Source: Porodaedalea pini (Eukaryota > Basidiomycota > Agaricomycetes > Hymenochaetales > Hymenochaetaceae). From it: 64,000 nucleotides of DNA. Where the stretch lies: positions 62,001 through 126,000 of the forward strand of contig NBAY01000082.1 of NCBI GenBank assembly GCA_002794775.1, read 5' to 3'. The translations under genes were made by a program, and so were the position numbers. The notes below the pieces were generated by a model. It saw only the letters and a list, made by a program, of their open reading frames with translations. It had not been told where the DNA came from and did no database searches. Of the stretch, positions 10,605-22,393 are shown in pieces; position 1 is the stretch's first letter, and each line of letters starts with the position of its first letter.

Positions 10605-12082
10605 CTACCGAGCATGCTGGACATGTATAGTCATGAGGTCCCGAGCGCATACAACTTCGCCTCCAAACTCCTTCTCCGCGAGACCACGGATTCCATCCAT
10701 AATCACCCTCGCTTCCTCATTCACATCGTCGTCCCCTTTATATCGCGCGCTAAAGTGGTTGAGCGCAAGTCGGCGCACGCCAGCTGTACGTGCGAATCGA
10801 CCTGCCATCTGCGGCGTTGAGTGGCCACGACTTCGTGTACGCTCTTGCACGATTTCATCGGTGTCCTCATCACGCGTTAGAGGGTCAATCCCAGGGAGAT
10901 GTGCGTTCGTTGCCTCGTGAACAAGGAGATCTGCGCCGATCGCAAGGGGGAGGGCGGGTGACGGGTCGTACGTATCGCCCAGAATGACGACCTTCCGTCC
11001 CGGCCGACGCGGGACACCGGTCAGAACGGTCCCATCCTCGAGCGTAATGTTCTCACCGCGCTGCAGTCGTGCAAGGTGCGACATAGGCGCCTTGTTACGC
11101 TTGAGGTGCGGGACATATTGTGTCGGGTCCATTTTTTCCGGAACAGGCGCTTCGGTGACGACATAGCCGACACACGCGACAGAGTGCTCGATGGGTGCGG
11201 CGGAGATGGAGACCATGTTATCGACGTAGATGTCGTTCCAGACACCTTTGCCCCAAGGCACTCCCTCATCTTCGGCCTGCAGTAGATTTTTACCGGGAAG
11301 CTCGCAACGGTGTGGTTTGAGATTGACAAAGTCTCCACCTTGCGGATCGCGAGGGAATCGAAGCTCGTGCACAACGTAGCGCCCTACGAGCCTCGTGTGG
11401 GTAAAACGTAAAGCGCTACGTATATACGCACGAGTTCCTAAGGGACCGTATATCTCAAGAGGCTGGAGTAGCACGTAAGACTAAAGCATGTATAATGAAA
11501 GACAGAAATTCACGTACCTCTACCTCCTCCGGGTCGGGCAGCTGCTCCCTGCTGTCCGGAGCGCCATCAATCATACCACCCGAACCGTTCATGCACCCCG
11601 CCATTAAAGGAGCAATGCCAAAAATATGATCACCTAAATGACACAGATACGCAAAGTCAAAGCCAATTCATAAGTTACAGGCGCCTATCTCGGAGGGCTG
11701 AGAAAGAAAACGCACCGTGAGTGTGAGTTATGAATATCTTCCGAATTTTGCCCATCTTGAGTGTACTCTGCTGGAGGCGCTGCTGCGTAGCCTCACCACA
11801 GTCGAATAGCCACAGATCTCCACGGCCTCCTAGATGGAGGGCAAGTGACGAGTGATTCCGGGTCGAAGAGGGCTGGGCGGAAGCCGTCCCAAGGAAGGTG
11901 AGACTGATAGAGGAAAGGGTGGCATACTGGGCTGCAGTATTAGTGCGTGAGGGAGGCATGGCGTGGAGATTCCAGACACTATGTACAGGGGATGTGCGGA
12001 TGGTCAGAGCAGGGCTGCTTCGAGCGAAAAGACGCGTGAGTTTAGTGGAGTGCAAGTTGGAGAAACGAGTCAAGGCGAACAT
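10605..12082 (-). CDS. tRNase Z (ELAC-type ribonuclease Z), 446 aa
   Basis: Metallo-beta-lactamase-fold endonuclease that removes tRNA 3' trailers. Exons (minus): 12082-11716, 11633-11518, 11462-10605 (1,341 nt, in frame). The zinc motif THTHGDH is assembled across the first intron. GDT in the ILGDTYDP stretch, HEAT and NHFSARY are the other conserved metal or active-site segments. Starting at the ATG at 12082 gives a leader rich in Arg, Ser and Thr with few acids (MFALTRFSNLHSTKLTRLFA), which looks like a mitochondrial presequence. A second in-frame Met about 50 residues on (MPPSRTNT) would give a form without it. The length fits a short-form tRNase Z plus leader. Dual targeting is inference. 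Confidence 0.93.
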
Positions 12083-12452
12083 GCAAATAGAGGTCCGCCG
12101 AGTCACTGCTCAGCAGGTAAAGATAGTAATCAAGAAGAGCCTGAGTCAGACTGTATATGTTTTAACGAGAGAATCAGCCGAGTCATGGCGTCCACAGCCT
12201 TAAAGATAATGGCACATCTATACCTTCCGTTGACCGAGTACGGTCGAGTTCAGGTTGAGAATGAGTCGAAGAAAAAATGAGATTGCGGGAATCATGTGAC
12301 CAAAACGCGTCGCGCTCAGGACCTTTTTCACCTGCACGAGCAAGGAATTGGACATTGAAAGGCAGGGAAAAATCAAAATCACGAAGAGCGGGAACAAACA
12401 CATAGGTATGGCAAGATAGGAGAGATGTACCTAAGAAACAGATCAAAAATAG
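12083..12452. other. Intergenic between Paf1 and tRNase Z
   Basis: Space of 370 bases between the Paf1 stop and the tRNase Z start, both on the minus strand. It should hold the tRNase Z promoter. Overlapping open frames on both strands have no support. Confidence 0.5.
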
Positions 12453-14075
12453 CTATTGTGGTTCGTCACCCGTCTCCATCCCATCTACATTAACTTCATT
12501 GTTATGAGCGTTAACGTCCGTGTCATCAACTTCACCATCGGCATCGGCATCTGCGTCTGCACGAGCAAACATGTACAGCGGGTCGATGACCTCTGCAAGT
12601 GTCTCGCCGCGTTCTTCCGCCTCCTCCGCAGTGAAGGGTGCCAAAGAAAGATTGATCGCGTCCCATTTGTCGGTATACGTATTCCATTGCTGAAATAAAA
12701 CAACGTTTAGAGAGATGATCAATAGTTGGAAGAGATTGGCGTACGTTTGCGCGTCTTTTCTTGAGCATAATTTTTCGCTCGATGTTTTTATAGTATGCGC
12801 CCTTCTTTCTCCGAGTCGAAGAGCCTTCTAGTTTTGCGTCCTCATTTCCGGCTTCCTCCCCGTCGTTCAAGACGAGCAAGAACTCGTTCGGGACGTCTTG
12901 TTCGATCTTGACAGTCTCGTAATCGCGAACAAAGGAGAATATCGTCTCCTGGAGAGAACGAATTAGGCGACATGATCACTTAGAACACAGATGAAACCTA
13001 CCTCGACATTTTCGCCACTCCTCCTCCGCTCAACAAAATTTTCAGCCACCTCATCTTCCTTCGGTAGGAAGTAAGCTAAGAAATGGTCGCCATCTGCTTC
13101 CATAGGTCTCAAAATACCACAATCCAAACGCGGATCAGGCAACTATTGAAGGATTAGTCAAAAACAAATCATCACAAAAGCTGAGTCTGCTCACATCTTG
13201 GGCCCGCTCCCCTGGTCGTTCGGAGAACCTGAACAAGTCGTACGCGTTGGCCCAGATGTCAGTATCTGGGAGAATCTCGTATGATTCGACAGCAGTAACA
13301 CCGGGTTTATTCGGATGCTTGAGCTGGGAAAGGTCATAGTCCTCCCCAGCGGTTTTGAACGAATTTGCGATATCTTTTAGTTGCGCTTCTCGAGAGATGT
13401 CGACCGTTGCCGTGTCGTCGTTCGTGCGGCGCCTGGAAGTAGCGTCAAGGTCAAAGAAAAGATAGGGAATGAGAGATAGACGAGAACGAACGTCTCATGG
13501 CTGGCGGCACTACTCCTGTTGATAGAACTGCTGATGTACTCCGTCTTTCGTAGCCACGACACTTGCGGTGTTGAAGGTGTGTTGCCTGATGAATAAGTCC
13601 CATTCGACGTCGACATGGACGACTCTCCCAGCATGAACGCGTCTCTTGGGTCGACAGGCGGCATCATTTCCGGATCCGGGTTGATCTCTGGGTATTCAGA
13701 GGACATACAAAAACATACGATGAGCAAAGGAAAATTTAAGGTGTGAAGCCCATCCAGAGTGCGTACGTGAATCATCTGCACCCTCCTCCCACAGGCACTC
13801 ATAATAACTTAGATCGAGCGGCATTCCCAGCTCCGCATCGACGACCATAGGTAGTGGCGTCTCGCTCGCCAGCGAGGCTGTGAAATCTGGGCCTGCATAG
13901 CGCGACGGGTTCGTCGGGATGTTTAAGAGCTTGGGCGGGAAGGGCGGGGGCGGGAGCGGGTTCTGGAACCGGACCTTGAAGAGGAGGTCGAGTTTACTGT
14001 AGATAAAAGCATCTGAGTTTGAATTATGACGGCTAGTAGAAGTATGGGGAGTACACACCTTTTCTTGACCGACAT
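12453..14075 (-). CDS. PAF1: Paf1 subunit of the Paf1 transcription elongation complex, 420 aa
   Basis: Scaffold of the nuclear Paf1 complex, which travels with RNA polymerase II and promotes H2B ubiquitination and H3K4/K36 methylation. Exons (minus): 14075-14059 (17 nt), 13996-13767, 13687-13492, 13432-13195, 13142-13002, 12948-12745, 12689-12453 (1,263 nt, in frame). The family signature near the N-terminus, LLFKVRFQNPLPPPPFPPKL, is clear. So are DPEMMPPVDPRDAFML and the mid-protein AYDLFRFSERPG. The C-terminus is acidic with a DADADAD run. One intron (13433-13491) uses a GTTCGT donor. The start codon lies only about 75 bases from the LINE insertion. Confidence 0.95.
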
Positions 14076-14208
14076 GGTCGCTCGACGCCTGCTCAATTCG
14101 CGCAGACTCGCGCTGCGTGTGGTTTCTCAGCACTTCTTAACCTCCTACCATCACCTGCTTGACCGTGGGAAAAAGTGATCATCAGTCTATCTCTCTCTTC
14201 CGTTCGCA

Positions 14209-15606
14209 ATGGACAACAAAATGCTGGCCAGAGCGAAAGCGTCTCTCCATAAAACCAAGTCTTCCCGTTCCCTTGCCAATCCCAAGGACCCCACTAAATG
14301 TGAGGAGTGTAAATCGGATCTCCCCTACCACAGTCGCAGCTGTGTTAGTGGTACAGCCAAACTTTGCGTCGAATGTGGTCGCGATAAGACCTACTACCAC
14401 AACGATGAAGTCTGCGAACGTGTAAAGAAGAATCGTGCCGATTGGTCTCCTGATATCGAAGTGGACACTCACGCCGCCGCCCTCCGCAAGCAAGGAGACC
14501 TCCCGCCGACACCCGTCGTCGAGTCTCAGAACTCCCTCAAGCACTCCAACTCAGAGGAGGAGCACAGAGCCATCGCGCCCCCTGTTCGTACCGACGACGC
14601 CATGGATGCAGACAATTTGTACATCCCCGACGACCACATCAGCCAGGCCCCGCAGGTCGACAACGATAACATATCCGAGGAATACGAAGACCTGGCGATA
14701 GCCGAGCGAGTTTCCGATTCTTTCATGCAGCTGACCAAGGACACCATACATCATATGACCACCTTTCTTACCCAGCCTTCGTGGACCTCCCCCACACCGT
14801 GGTACGATGACCCAATTCGCGCAGGCAAAGTGCTCGCAGATGTAGGATCCAATCTCGTATCGTGGATCAGCAAATCCCATATGTTTGACGATGAGACTAT
14901 CAAGGAAAATAAAGCAAATGAAGGACTCCAGGCGTTCCATTCTTCTTATCGTATCCATAGCCCTTCTTTCAAACACGTCTTCGACGATATTCAAGTTTCC
15001 GCCCAGGCTATCCGCGATCAGGAAATTGCTGACAATATGCATTCCATGTCCCATTCTATTCAGGCTCTCTCTTCTTTGGTCACTAAACTCGCTGATAAAA
15101 CTAACAACATTGAAAAACAGATGTCTCGTTCGGTATCTATGGCTAATCTGCCGCCTACTTCTACTAACCAAACCCATGTCAAATTTCTCTCAGACCCCAT
15201 TGGAGCCCGGTTCGTCCATGACAACAGATTCCCGCCCACACCGCCTATAGTAAAACAGTGTGTTCAAACCTCCAAGAATGGGAAAACTGAATACGCTGCA
15301 GCAATCGCTAACACCTGTATCCCCGGGTCTGGATATTGTATGGATTCAGAAGGCACTATTTACGCCCCTGATGGTTACACGCACTCCACACACAATGCCC
15401 CAAAATCCGGTAACACCCCCACATCGATATATTATCCTAAGGTCGAAGCCGTTGGCACCAACAAGGATGCTTTACTACAGTCACGTACGCCAAGGCAGCT
15501 CAGAAGAAGCCTAAACCGACTCCAACCAAAGTCAGTCATTCCTCTGATGAACACCCTGATGGGAAATCTCGACGGTCCCTATCAATTGGTCAATCAGTTC
15601 CATTAA
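14209..15606 (+). pseudogene. LINE ORF1, N-terminal part (465 codons)
   Basis: Uninterrupted frame from the ATG at 14209. The first 75 residues hold a Cys/His cluster (CEECKSDLPYHSRSC, CVECGRDKTYYHNDEVC) that could bind zinc. The middle is acidic, followed by a predicted helical region around IQALSSLVTKLADKTNNIEK. It ends at TAA 15604-15606, just before the next LINE block in another frame (15623 on). In an intact element the two were probably one nucleic-acid-binding ORF1p. The split is most simply explained by a frameshift. Confidence 0.6.
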
Positions 15607-15622
15607 CATACGACCCTCCAAT

Positions 15623-16435
15623 GTGAAGCGCATATATTTCTCATTGCCAGAGGATTTGGTGGTTAGGCCAACAACCCTTTCAGTTAAAAATTCGGTGCAA
15701 GCAGGCCTTAAGGGCAACCCAGTGTTCAAACACCTTGTCGTGCTCAATGTGGAGTACACAACTAACAGCAACCTATTAATTGCATTCACTAACATTCATT
15801 CTGACTTTGATTCCAACTACACCACCCTCACTTCTCAGCTTACCCGCATCCTTAACATCAGCGGGGTGACTCCCTTTATTCCTTCACCCCAGTTCAAGAT
15901 GATCATCCTGGGTGTCCCAGTCTTCAACAAAGATACTAAACTTATTTACAGTGAAGTGGATTTATACAGTGAAATATCCAACCTACCACAATTTGAAGGT
16001 CGTGAATTCATGTTTCCCCCAAGGTTCATGTCATCAGTTGAAAAGCTGAACGAGTGTGACTTCTGCAACATCTCCGTCATCATGAAAGATGCAGACCACC
16101 TCTCTTTTGACCACTTTTTCCTTCACAGCAATTGATCCATGCCTGTTTTTGGTGTCATCCGGTGTCTCAAGGAAATGAAGGCGCGGCCTACAATCAATCA
16201 ATGTGACAACTGTCATTGCCTTGGCCATCCAGCTTCTAAATGCCAATCCACCGCTTGCTGCATGATTTGCTCAGAGCCTCATTGTACAGCTGTTCACATC
16301 GCAAAATGTGCACCATGCACCGCTATCAACAATCTGCAGTGTGAACACTTCACCCATTGTATTAACTGCCAAGGAAATCACAGTGCATGCTCCGCTGAGT
16401 GCCCTGCCCATCACAATTACTGTTCCTCCTATTAA
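15623..16435 (+). pseudogene. LINE ORF1, C-terminal part with three zinc knuckles
   Basis: The frame is shifted from the first ORF1 block and broken by a TGA near 16133. After the stop, the same frame carries CDNCHCLGHPASKC, CMICSEPHCTAVHIAKC and CINCQGNHSACSAEC. These are three Cys/His knuckles of the kind ending ORF1 in Tad1/I-clade LINEs. The upstream part (about 15623-16135) resembles the RNA-binding region of such proteins in position only. Confidence 0.65.
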
Positions 16436-18232
16436 TTACATATGGCAGATTCAATTTCTGTCTTTTCCCTCAACCTTTGTAATTCCAAACCTTCATTCAA
16501 CTTTCTCCTATGTGCCTTTTCTTCCACTCATTCAAGTCCTGATATTATATGTTTTCAAGAAGTCCCCATTGTCCAACAATTCACTCCTTCAAAAGTTTCT
16601 ACTCAAGGTTCCTTGGTTTTTTACACCTGGAACTCCCAGCCTTATACCACATTTTTGCCCCCCTGTTCAGGTAAACCATGTTGTTGCACTTTTGTGCACC
16701 CCCATATCATTTAATGGGTGTCTATGCATTATCCCTCATCTCCTTCTCCCAATGTGTCTGTCATTTTAATTTCACATGGTGACCTATCCCCCCTCTTTCT
16801 ATGGAATGTTTATAGCTCTCTGAGCCTTCATGAATTTGAAAACCCTTTTCCTATTCTTAATTCGCCCTCCCATATTTTCACAGGAGATTTCAACTGTCAT
16901 TCAGAACTTTGGTCTTTCCCTGCCTAATCTGCCAAATTTTCCAGTTCATGCTCACTCATTGACTGGATCAACGAGAATGATCTTTCTATTTGTAACCCCC
17001 CCAACCAACCCACGTACTTCAACCACACCACTAATTCAAAGACAATCATTGACTTGGTAATAGCCTCAGTAGATTTCACACCTCAACTTCTTGAATCCAT
17101 TTCGATTTCTGATCTATCACTCGATATTTCCTCTGATCATTTCCCTATATGATTTTCTTTTGATATCAACTTTTCTGCTTCCACTCCCCAACCCCCCCTC
17201 CATTCTATTTGTTCTCATGATTTACCTGCTTTCATGGCTGAGTTCTGCAAGTCCAAGCTTTTTTCCTTTTCTTCAACCAATGTTCAAACCCCTGAAGTGC
17301 TGGATGCCTTATTATTTAATTTTCAATCCTCTTTTTCAGGATTCGCTACCTCTTTTCTTCAAAAGTGAAAACCATGTTCTTACTTTGGCCCAAATGCTTG
17401 GTGGTCTGAGGCCTGCTCAAAACTTTACCTGGCGCATTGTCATAACCCTAACCCTGAATCCTGCAAAAGCCTTGACATTGAAATCACCCACACAAAAAAC
17501 ACTTTCTTCGGCTCACGCCTTCAGCATTCTGATGCACAAAGTGCTTGGTGAAACCAATTTCTAGGTACCACATGCCATCATTCCCCTATTGGGGTGCTTC
17601 GCATGCCCAATGGATCCTTCTCTCTTATAGAACACAACAAAGCATCCCTTTTCTGCCAAATGTTTTTTCCCCCATTGACATCTATGCCAGAGTTGACCCA
17701 GCTTCCTGATCTTTGCGACTTTTGGCCTCTTACTATGGCCAACATACATGATGTGTTCCAGGGAATAGACCGAGAAATGAGCCCTGGCAACAGCCATATC
17801 TCGTATAAACACCTTGAGCTCCTCATTGAACACCAAGGGCAGTTCTTTGTTGACCTTTTCTCTCTTTGCCTCACAATGGGGCATTTTCCCCTTTCTTTCA
17901 AAACCTCCCTCATTACTTTCATCCCTAAACCCAAACAAACTGACTTTTCTGTGCCGAGAGCATTTTGCCCTATTACCCTGGTTGATACCATTGGTAAACT
18001 TTTTGAACATATTTTATTCAATTTTCTCCAACCTTTCTTTGAACTTAATAATCTTCTTCCTGACGCCCAACATGGCTGCCAGAAACATCGTTCTTCGCTC
18101 ACAGCTTGCTATGAGCTTCTGTCTTTCATTCTTAATGACCCCTTCGTTTATGCTGGTGATCAAGGTGCCTACAAACTTTTTAAAAGGCATCATTACTTCA
18201 TTACTTCGATCCTCACCATGGATATTCAAGGG

Positions 18233-18648
18233 TGTTAGGTGAGAGTCCGGGAGATGACTCAGACTGGGCAGGCCTTGGCTGACTGGTGTCTGGGATGTGC
18301 TATACTCGAGTGGGGACTCAGGACATGCTATACTCAGGCTAGGTCATCGCAGAGGTAAGAGGATTAATACAAGTCTAAACTAATACAAGGGGGACAAGTC
18401 TCACCTAGGTTGTCGCAGAGGTAAGAGGAAAAGCAGAACAAGGAGTTCATGCGATTCCTGAGACCTTATATAGCAATGACTGTGAGACTATATTACCTAA
18501 TGTTACATAAACAAACAGAATAGAATGATTGAAGGTCATGTGAAGGGAGTGTGGAAAATGATTGAAAAGACGATTAAATATGGTGAAAAGGAGTGATTAA
18601 AAGAAAAGAAATGATAAAAGGGGAAATAAAAGAGTTCAAGTCCTAACA
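18233..18648. mobile_element. Solo LTR (416 bp) inside the LINE reverse transcriptase
   Basis: Starts TGTTAGG and ends CCTAACA, the TG...CA boundary of LTRs. It interrupts the RT frame exactly between the codons for DIQG and FFDNISH. Flanks are AAGGG (18228-18232) and AGGGG (18649-18653), a 5-bp duplication with one mismatch. A TATA-like TTATATAG lies near 18467. A 25-base motif, CTAGGT..TCGCAGAGGTAAG, occurs twice about 70 bases apart. No coding sequence is present. Confidence 0.75.
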
Positions 18649-20377
18649 AGGGGTTTTTCGATAACATCTCTCATAATTGCCTTTTACACAAACTCATTGA
18701 TTCTAATGTCCATCCAAACATCATCTGCATCCTTGCGGGCTGGCTTAGAGATAGGCCAATTTCTCTCCATTTCAATAACTTCTTTTCTATGCCCTTTATC
18801 AAGCCCAATTGTGGTGTTCTGCAAGGGCCTCCTTTATCCCCCCTTATTTCTGTCTTTGCTGCATCTGATGTTATCACAGCATACAACAATCATTTTGGTC
18901 CACATTGCCTATTATTAGCATATATAGATGACCACCTCCTTCTTACTCATTCACTTAGTATCAAGTCCAACTTGGTTCACCTTCGTAACCAGTTTCAATT
19001 CCTCTCTCTTCAATTCCAATCCATCAGTTTATCTATCAACCCCGATGCCATAGAACTTCTCCATATTCTTCTGCACCCATGTGGCACGGCAATGGCCTTC
19101 CAGTCTTTTCTACAAGATTCTCCTTCACTTTCTGGCATGACCTTAACTCTTCCGAATAACCGTGTCATTCCTCCTTCACGTCACCTTACCTGGCTTGGTG
19201 TCATTTTTTCATATGATCTTTTGCCCAAACTTCATTTTGAAGCTCGCGCCAACAAAGCCATTTCCACTTTACACCAACATTACTTCCTTTTTAATCGATC
19301 ACACGGCACATATTTCTAGTACACCCATCTTTTATACTTCGGTCTTATTTGTTCCATTGCCATTTATGGCACCATCCTTTTTCCTGAATCTCCCTTCATC
19401 TCATCCATTCTCCAATGGTCTCAAGACCTATTCTTACATTCAGTGTTACATCATAGCATTCACCCCTCCATTGTGGAATCTTTTTTGTCTTGTCCTCCAC
19501 TCAATCTATTTATTTGTTCTCTTTCCCAATATTTTTTACTGTCATATTTTGCTCATTCTAAAACACCTCCCAAACACAATCAATACCTCATTTTGTCTCT
19601 TCTTCCCAATGTTGTCATTCCCAAGATTGTTTCATTTCCCACTTTTACGCAGGTTCATTCTCATCTTACAATGGTTCCCATTCCTTCTCTTTTGCAATGC
19701 CCTCTTGCCATTTGAAATTTCAATTCATTCTTTTTACACCCTCCTCCTTATCAATACTTCATCTTCACAGATGGCTCCATCATTCCCAACACAGATGGCT
19801 CCTACAATGGTGGCTATGGTTTTGTTATTGTGCACAATCACCACAAACTTGCTGTCTTTTCCTCAGCAGCGCACTCTCGGCCAAATATCTTGTTTGAGGA
19901 GCAGGAAGCGCTCATCACAGCCATACAACATATCTCAACTCTTCTGGAAAAATGCTTCACACCAGTTCACATACACATCATTATGGACTCGCTTAACAGT
20001 GCCCAACTCATTTTTTCAAATGATACGTGTCATGCAGAATTTATCATCACTTTCCACCATCTATGTGGAATTTTCCTCACCCTCCACCATGATGCATCCC
20101 ACATTACAATCCAGTGGCTCCCGTCCCATCGTGGAGTACTGGGCAATTCCAAAGTGGACAAACTAGCCAAAGACGCAGCAACCAAATCACATCATGAACC
20201 CATACCAGGATCGCTCCCTAACCTAAATGCACAAGTACAGCTCAACCTTATTCGAGACTGGAAAGCAAACCAAATCAGTCTCCATGGACATCGCTCAATT
20301 CTCGAGCCATCCTTGTTCATCTTACATCCCACACAATCATTTCGACAATTCCTGAAGCTCTCACCAAAGAAGCAGAT

Positions 20378-21778
20378 TGTTAGGACCAGTGTCAGAGCAG
20401 GTGACTAATCTGTCTGATATACCGGAACTAGTAGATGTCCTTCTCGAAGACTCGAGGTAAGCGTTCTTGAGCTAGTTGTATGGAGGGGTGATTGGCTTGG
20501 CGAGCGCTTGGTCTTAGCAGGAGAATAACAGTAATAGCAGCGAGCTGTGGGCTCAAGCTGAACTAGTATTGAAGACATGTCAAGAGCAGAAGAATTTTGC
20601 TGAGGAGACAAGGGTGCTCCTGCTCACCTCTTTATAGAGTTTGGGTTCTTTGAACCTTAGCTCCACAGCTAACCTAATTCTAACTAGTCAGGGAGTGGCT
20701 TCTCCACTTCTCCCATGATCTGCAGTAATTCCTAGAACCTTCCGCTCCACTATGACATCGTTGGGTGCTATAAATAGCCACTCGCACCACTTGCTCCAAC
20801 GTTCCCACACTTTACCCCACCAGTGTGGAGTATTGCATCATGGTGATGTCAGTGTGCTATGAATAGCTACTTGGTTCTGAGAGTCTCATCTATTTCATTT
20901 CCAGGGATGAGTCATCCATTGGTTGGTTGGTAGATTCGGTGGTGCCTGTCTGGCTTCCTCCTGGTGTGGGGACTGGTAATGGGTTTCCTTCACTGCTTCT
21001 ATCGTCCACTAGTCTGGTTGCCGCTGTTAGGCGTTCTTCGTAGACCCAGGTGTATCCTGTTGTTAAGCCAACTTTGCTGGGTGCTACATCAATGCCAATT
21101 ACCACTTTGAGTTGTACTCCATAGTAGGTTTGGGTGGTGCAATGGTCTACTGTTAAGTAGCCGTCAAAGTCCCTTTGCCATGTAGTGATGAGATCATCGA
21201 TGATTTCATCTCTGAGTTCCCAGAGTTCATGATGCACTTCCTGTTGTGTCTGGCAGGTAGTGATTGGCCAGTCGAGGAGGATTGCCCATCAGCCACATTG
21301 TCAGTGGTGTTCCCTTTGTGTGATCCATATCGTAAGGCCTGCTAGTGCTGCATACATTTGTTCATCTGCTAGCCACCATTTGAGCTCATGCATGTATGCA
21401 GTACTCGTCCTTTCCTGCATAACTGGCTCTTGCTGTTGTTTGCTGAGCGGTCTGTGCTGCAAGGCAATGAGCATTGTGTTCTGTACGGATACTGCTTCCA
21501 GGACGCGTAGGAAGATTTGCTCATGTGCTGCCCATGAGTAATGGTATAGCTCCCAACAGAAGTTGCACAACTCCATTGATTCAGGTAGGTGTGTCTTATC
21601 ACTTCGGCGTGGCCATGCTGTTCGATATGCTTCTTGCACTCACTTCCTGGCTTTGTCATAGACTGTTGCGAGTGCCTCCTGGCCGAATCCTGGCTGGTAG
21701 GCAAATTGGTTCGTTGTTGATCCTGTTGATCCCATGTTGATCTGCTGATCCTTCCTGAAATAGCAATTTCTTGTAACA
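20378..21778. mobile_element. 1,401-bp TG...CA element with perfect 5-bp target duplication
   Basis: Begins TGTTAGGACC and ends CTTGTAACA. It is flanked by exact CAGAT copies at 20373-20377 and 21779-21783. It interrupts the C-terminal part of LINE ORF2. It behaves as a solo LTR, but a long one. On the minus strand it shows CTATTTATAGC near 20770 and a TATAAAG box near 20635, which would leave about 260 bases as R-U5 and over 1 kb as U3. A decayed minus-strand reading frame (20890-21735) lies in that U3. A TRIM/LARD-like element without visible internal terminal repeats is the alternative. Confidence 0.7.
20890..21735 (-). pseudogene. Decayed ORF inside the 1.4 kb LTR-like element
   Basis: One minus-strand frame runs from an ATG at 21735 to a stop at 20890, about 280 codons, interrupted by a TGA after ...VYDKARK and by two stops near 21290. 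Readable parts include SWAAHEQIFLRVLEAVSV, HELKWWLADEQMYAALAGL and DDLITTWQRDFDGYLTVDH. The composition (Trp, Gln and acidic, helical) looks like real protein, but I do not recognise a family. It is all in one frame apart from the stops, so it was probably once an intact gene of the element. Confidence 0.5.
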
Positions 21779-22393
21779 CAGATACATCACATAGTTCAAT
21801 CTTGCACCGCATGCCTCATGCTTAACGTGCTCAATCTACACAACCGGAACCTGACTCCTCGTTGCCCCGACCCTCTCTGCATTAAACATGATGTTCGCCA
21901 CATTCTTAACTGTTGTACATTCTTTTCTCACATTCGCCATGGCCTTTTTCATCAACATCTCTTGCCTTTGTCCTTCTCGGACTGGTTCCGCCCCAATAAT
22001 TTTCTCTTACTATTAAAATTTGCTTACTTTTCCTTCCGTCGCTTGCCGGACACAATGCCTCTTTTATCTGATTTACCTACCTTATATTATCTTTAGTTAC
22101 ACCCCCTCATGAACGGTCACGTATTTCTTCCTCCATCCTTTTCGTCTTCCCATCACATACGCGCTACGTCCATATTTTCTGTAGTCTTCCTGGTTTCCGT
22201 TCCGTAGCGGTTGGTGATCTGTTAGTAGTCGATAGCAGATATAATACATTTCTCAGCACGTGGTAAATATTTCCCAAAGGAGTCTTGAATTTTATCTGAT
22301 AAGCACTTCGCGCGACTAGAAGCAAGCGCGAGTTGCGGCGCATGAACTGGTTGGTTTCTACCCACCACCTCGTCACGACAGGCAGATACTACT

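Larger units (their letters stand above)
16442..22096 (+). pseudogene. LINE ORF2: endonuclease, reverse transcriptase, RNase H (broken)
   Basis: Endonuclease pieces occur in changing frames: SISVFSLNLCNS and DIICFQEVP at 16442-16560, then FTGDFNCHSELW near 16880. RT covers about 17600-19320, with SPGNSHISYKHLELLI, FKTSLITFIPKPKQTD, the GVLQGPPLSPLI block and the catalytic-type LLAYIDDHLLL (near 18910). RNase H follows with FTDGS, EEQEAL, IMDSLNSAQ and WLPSHRGVLGNSKVDKLAKDAA (19760-20180), so all four acidic residues remain. The terminal Cys/His segment (CPDPLCIKHDVRHILNCC, 21870-21920) lies beyond the 1.4 kb insertion. Several frameshifts and two insertions make it non-functional. Confidence 0.85.
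14155..22156 (+). mobile_element. Decayed LINE (non-LTR retrotransposon) of Tad1/I type, about 8 kb with nested insertions
   Basis: Order along the plus strand: ORF1 (14209-16435) with an N-terminal Cys/His region and C-terminal zinc knuckles, then ORF2 with APE-type endonuclease, reverse transcriptase, RNase H and a terminal Cys/His segment (16442-22096). Two LTR-type elements (18233-18648 and 20378-21778) interrupt it. CCATCAC occurs at 14148-14154 and again at 22150-22156 and is a candidate target-site duplication, although I see no poly-A tail. ORF1 and ORF2 carry frameshifts and stops, so it is inactive. It separates the start of Paf1 from the start of the SFH5-like gene, probably splitting a shared upstream region. 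Confidence 0.85.

Noticed and set aside
10546..11285. Plus-strand frames of 60-124 codons across tRNase Z
   Set aside because: They mirror the conserved minus-strand enzyme frame and have no features of their own.
16308..16769. Separate 153-codon plus-strand gene between LINE ORF1 and ORF2
   Set aside because: It overlaps the zinc-knuckle end of ORF1 and the endonuclease start in a third frame and reads as hydrophobic noise.
18233..18648. Intron in the LINE reverse transcriptase
   Set aside because: TG...CA ends and flanking near-duplication fit a solo LTR. There are no splice-site consensus ends at the boundaries.
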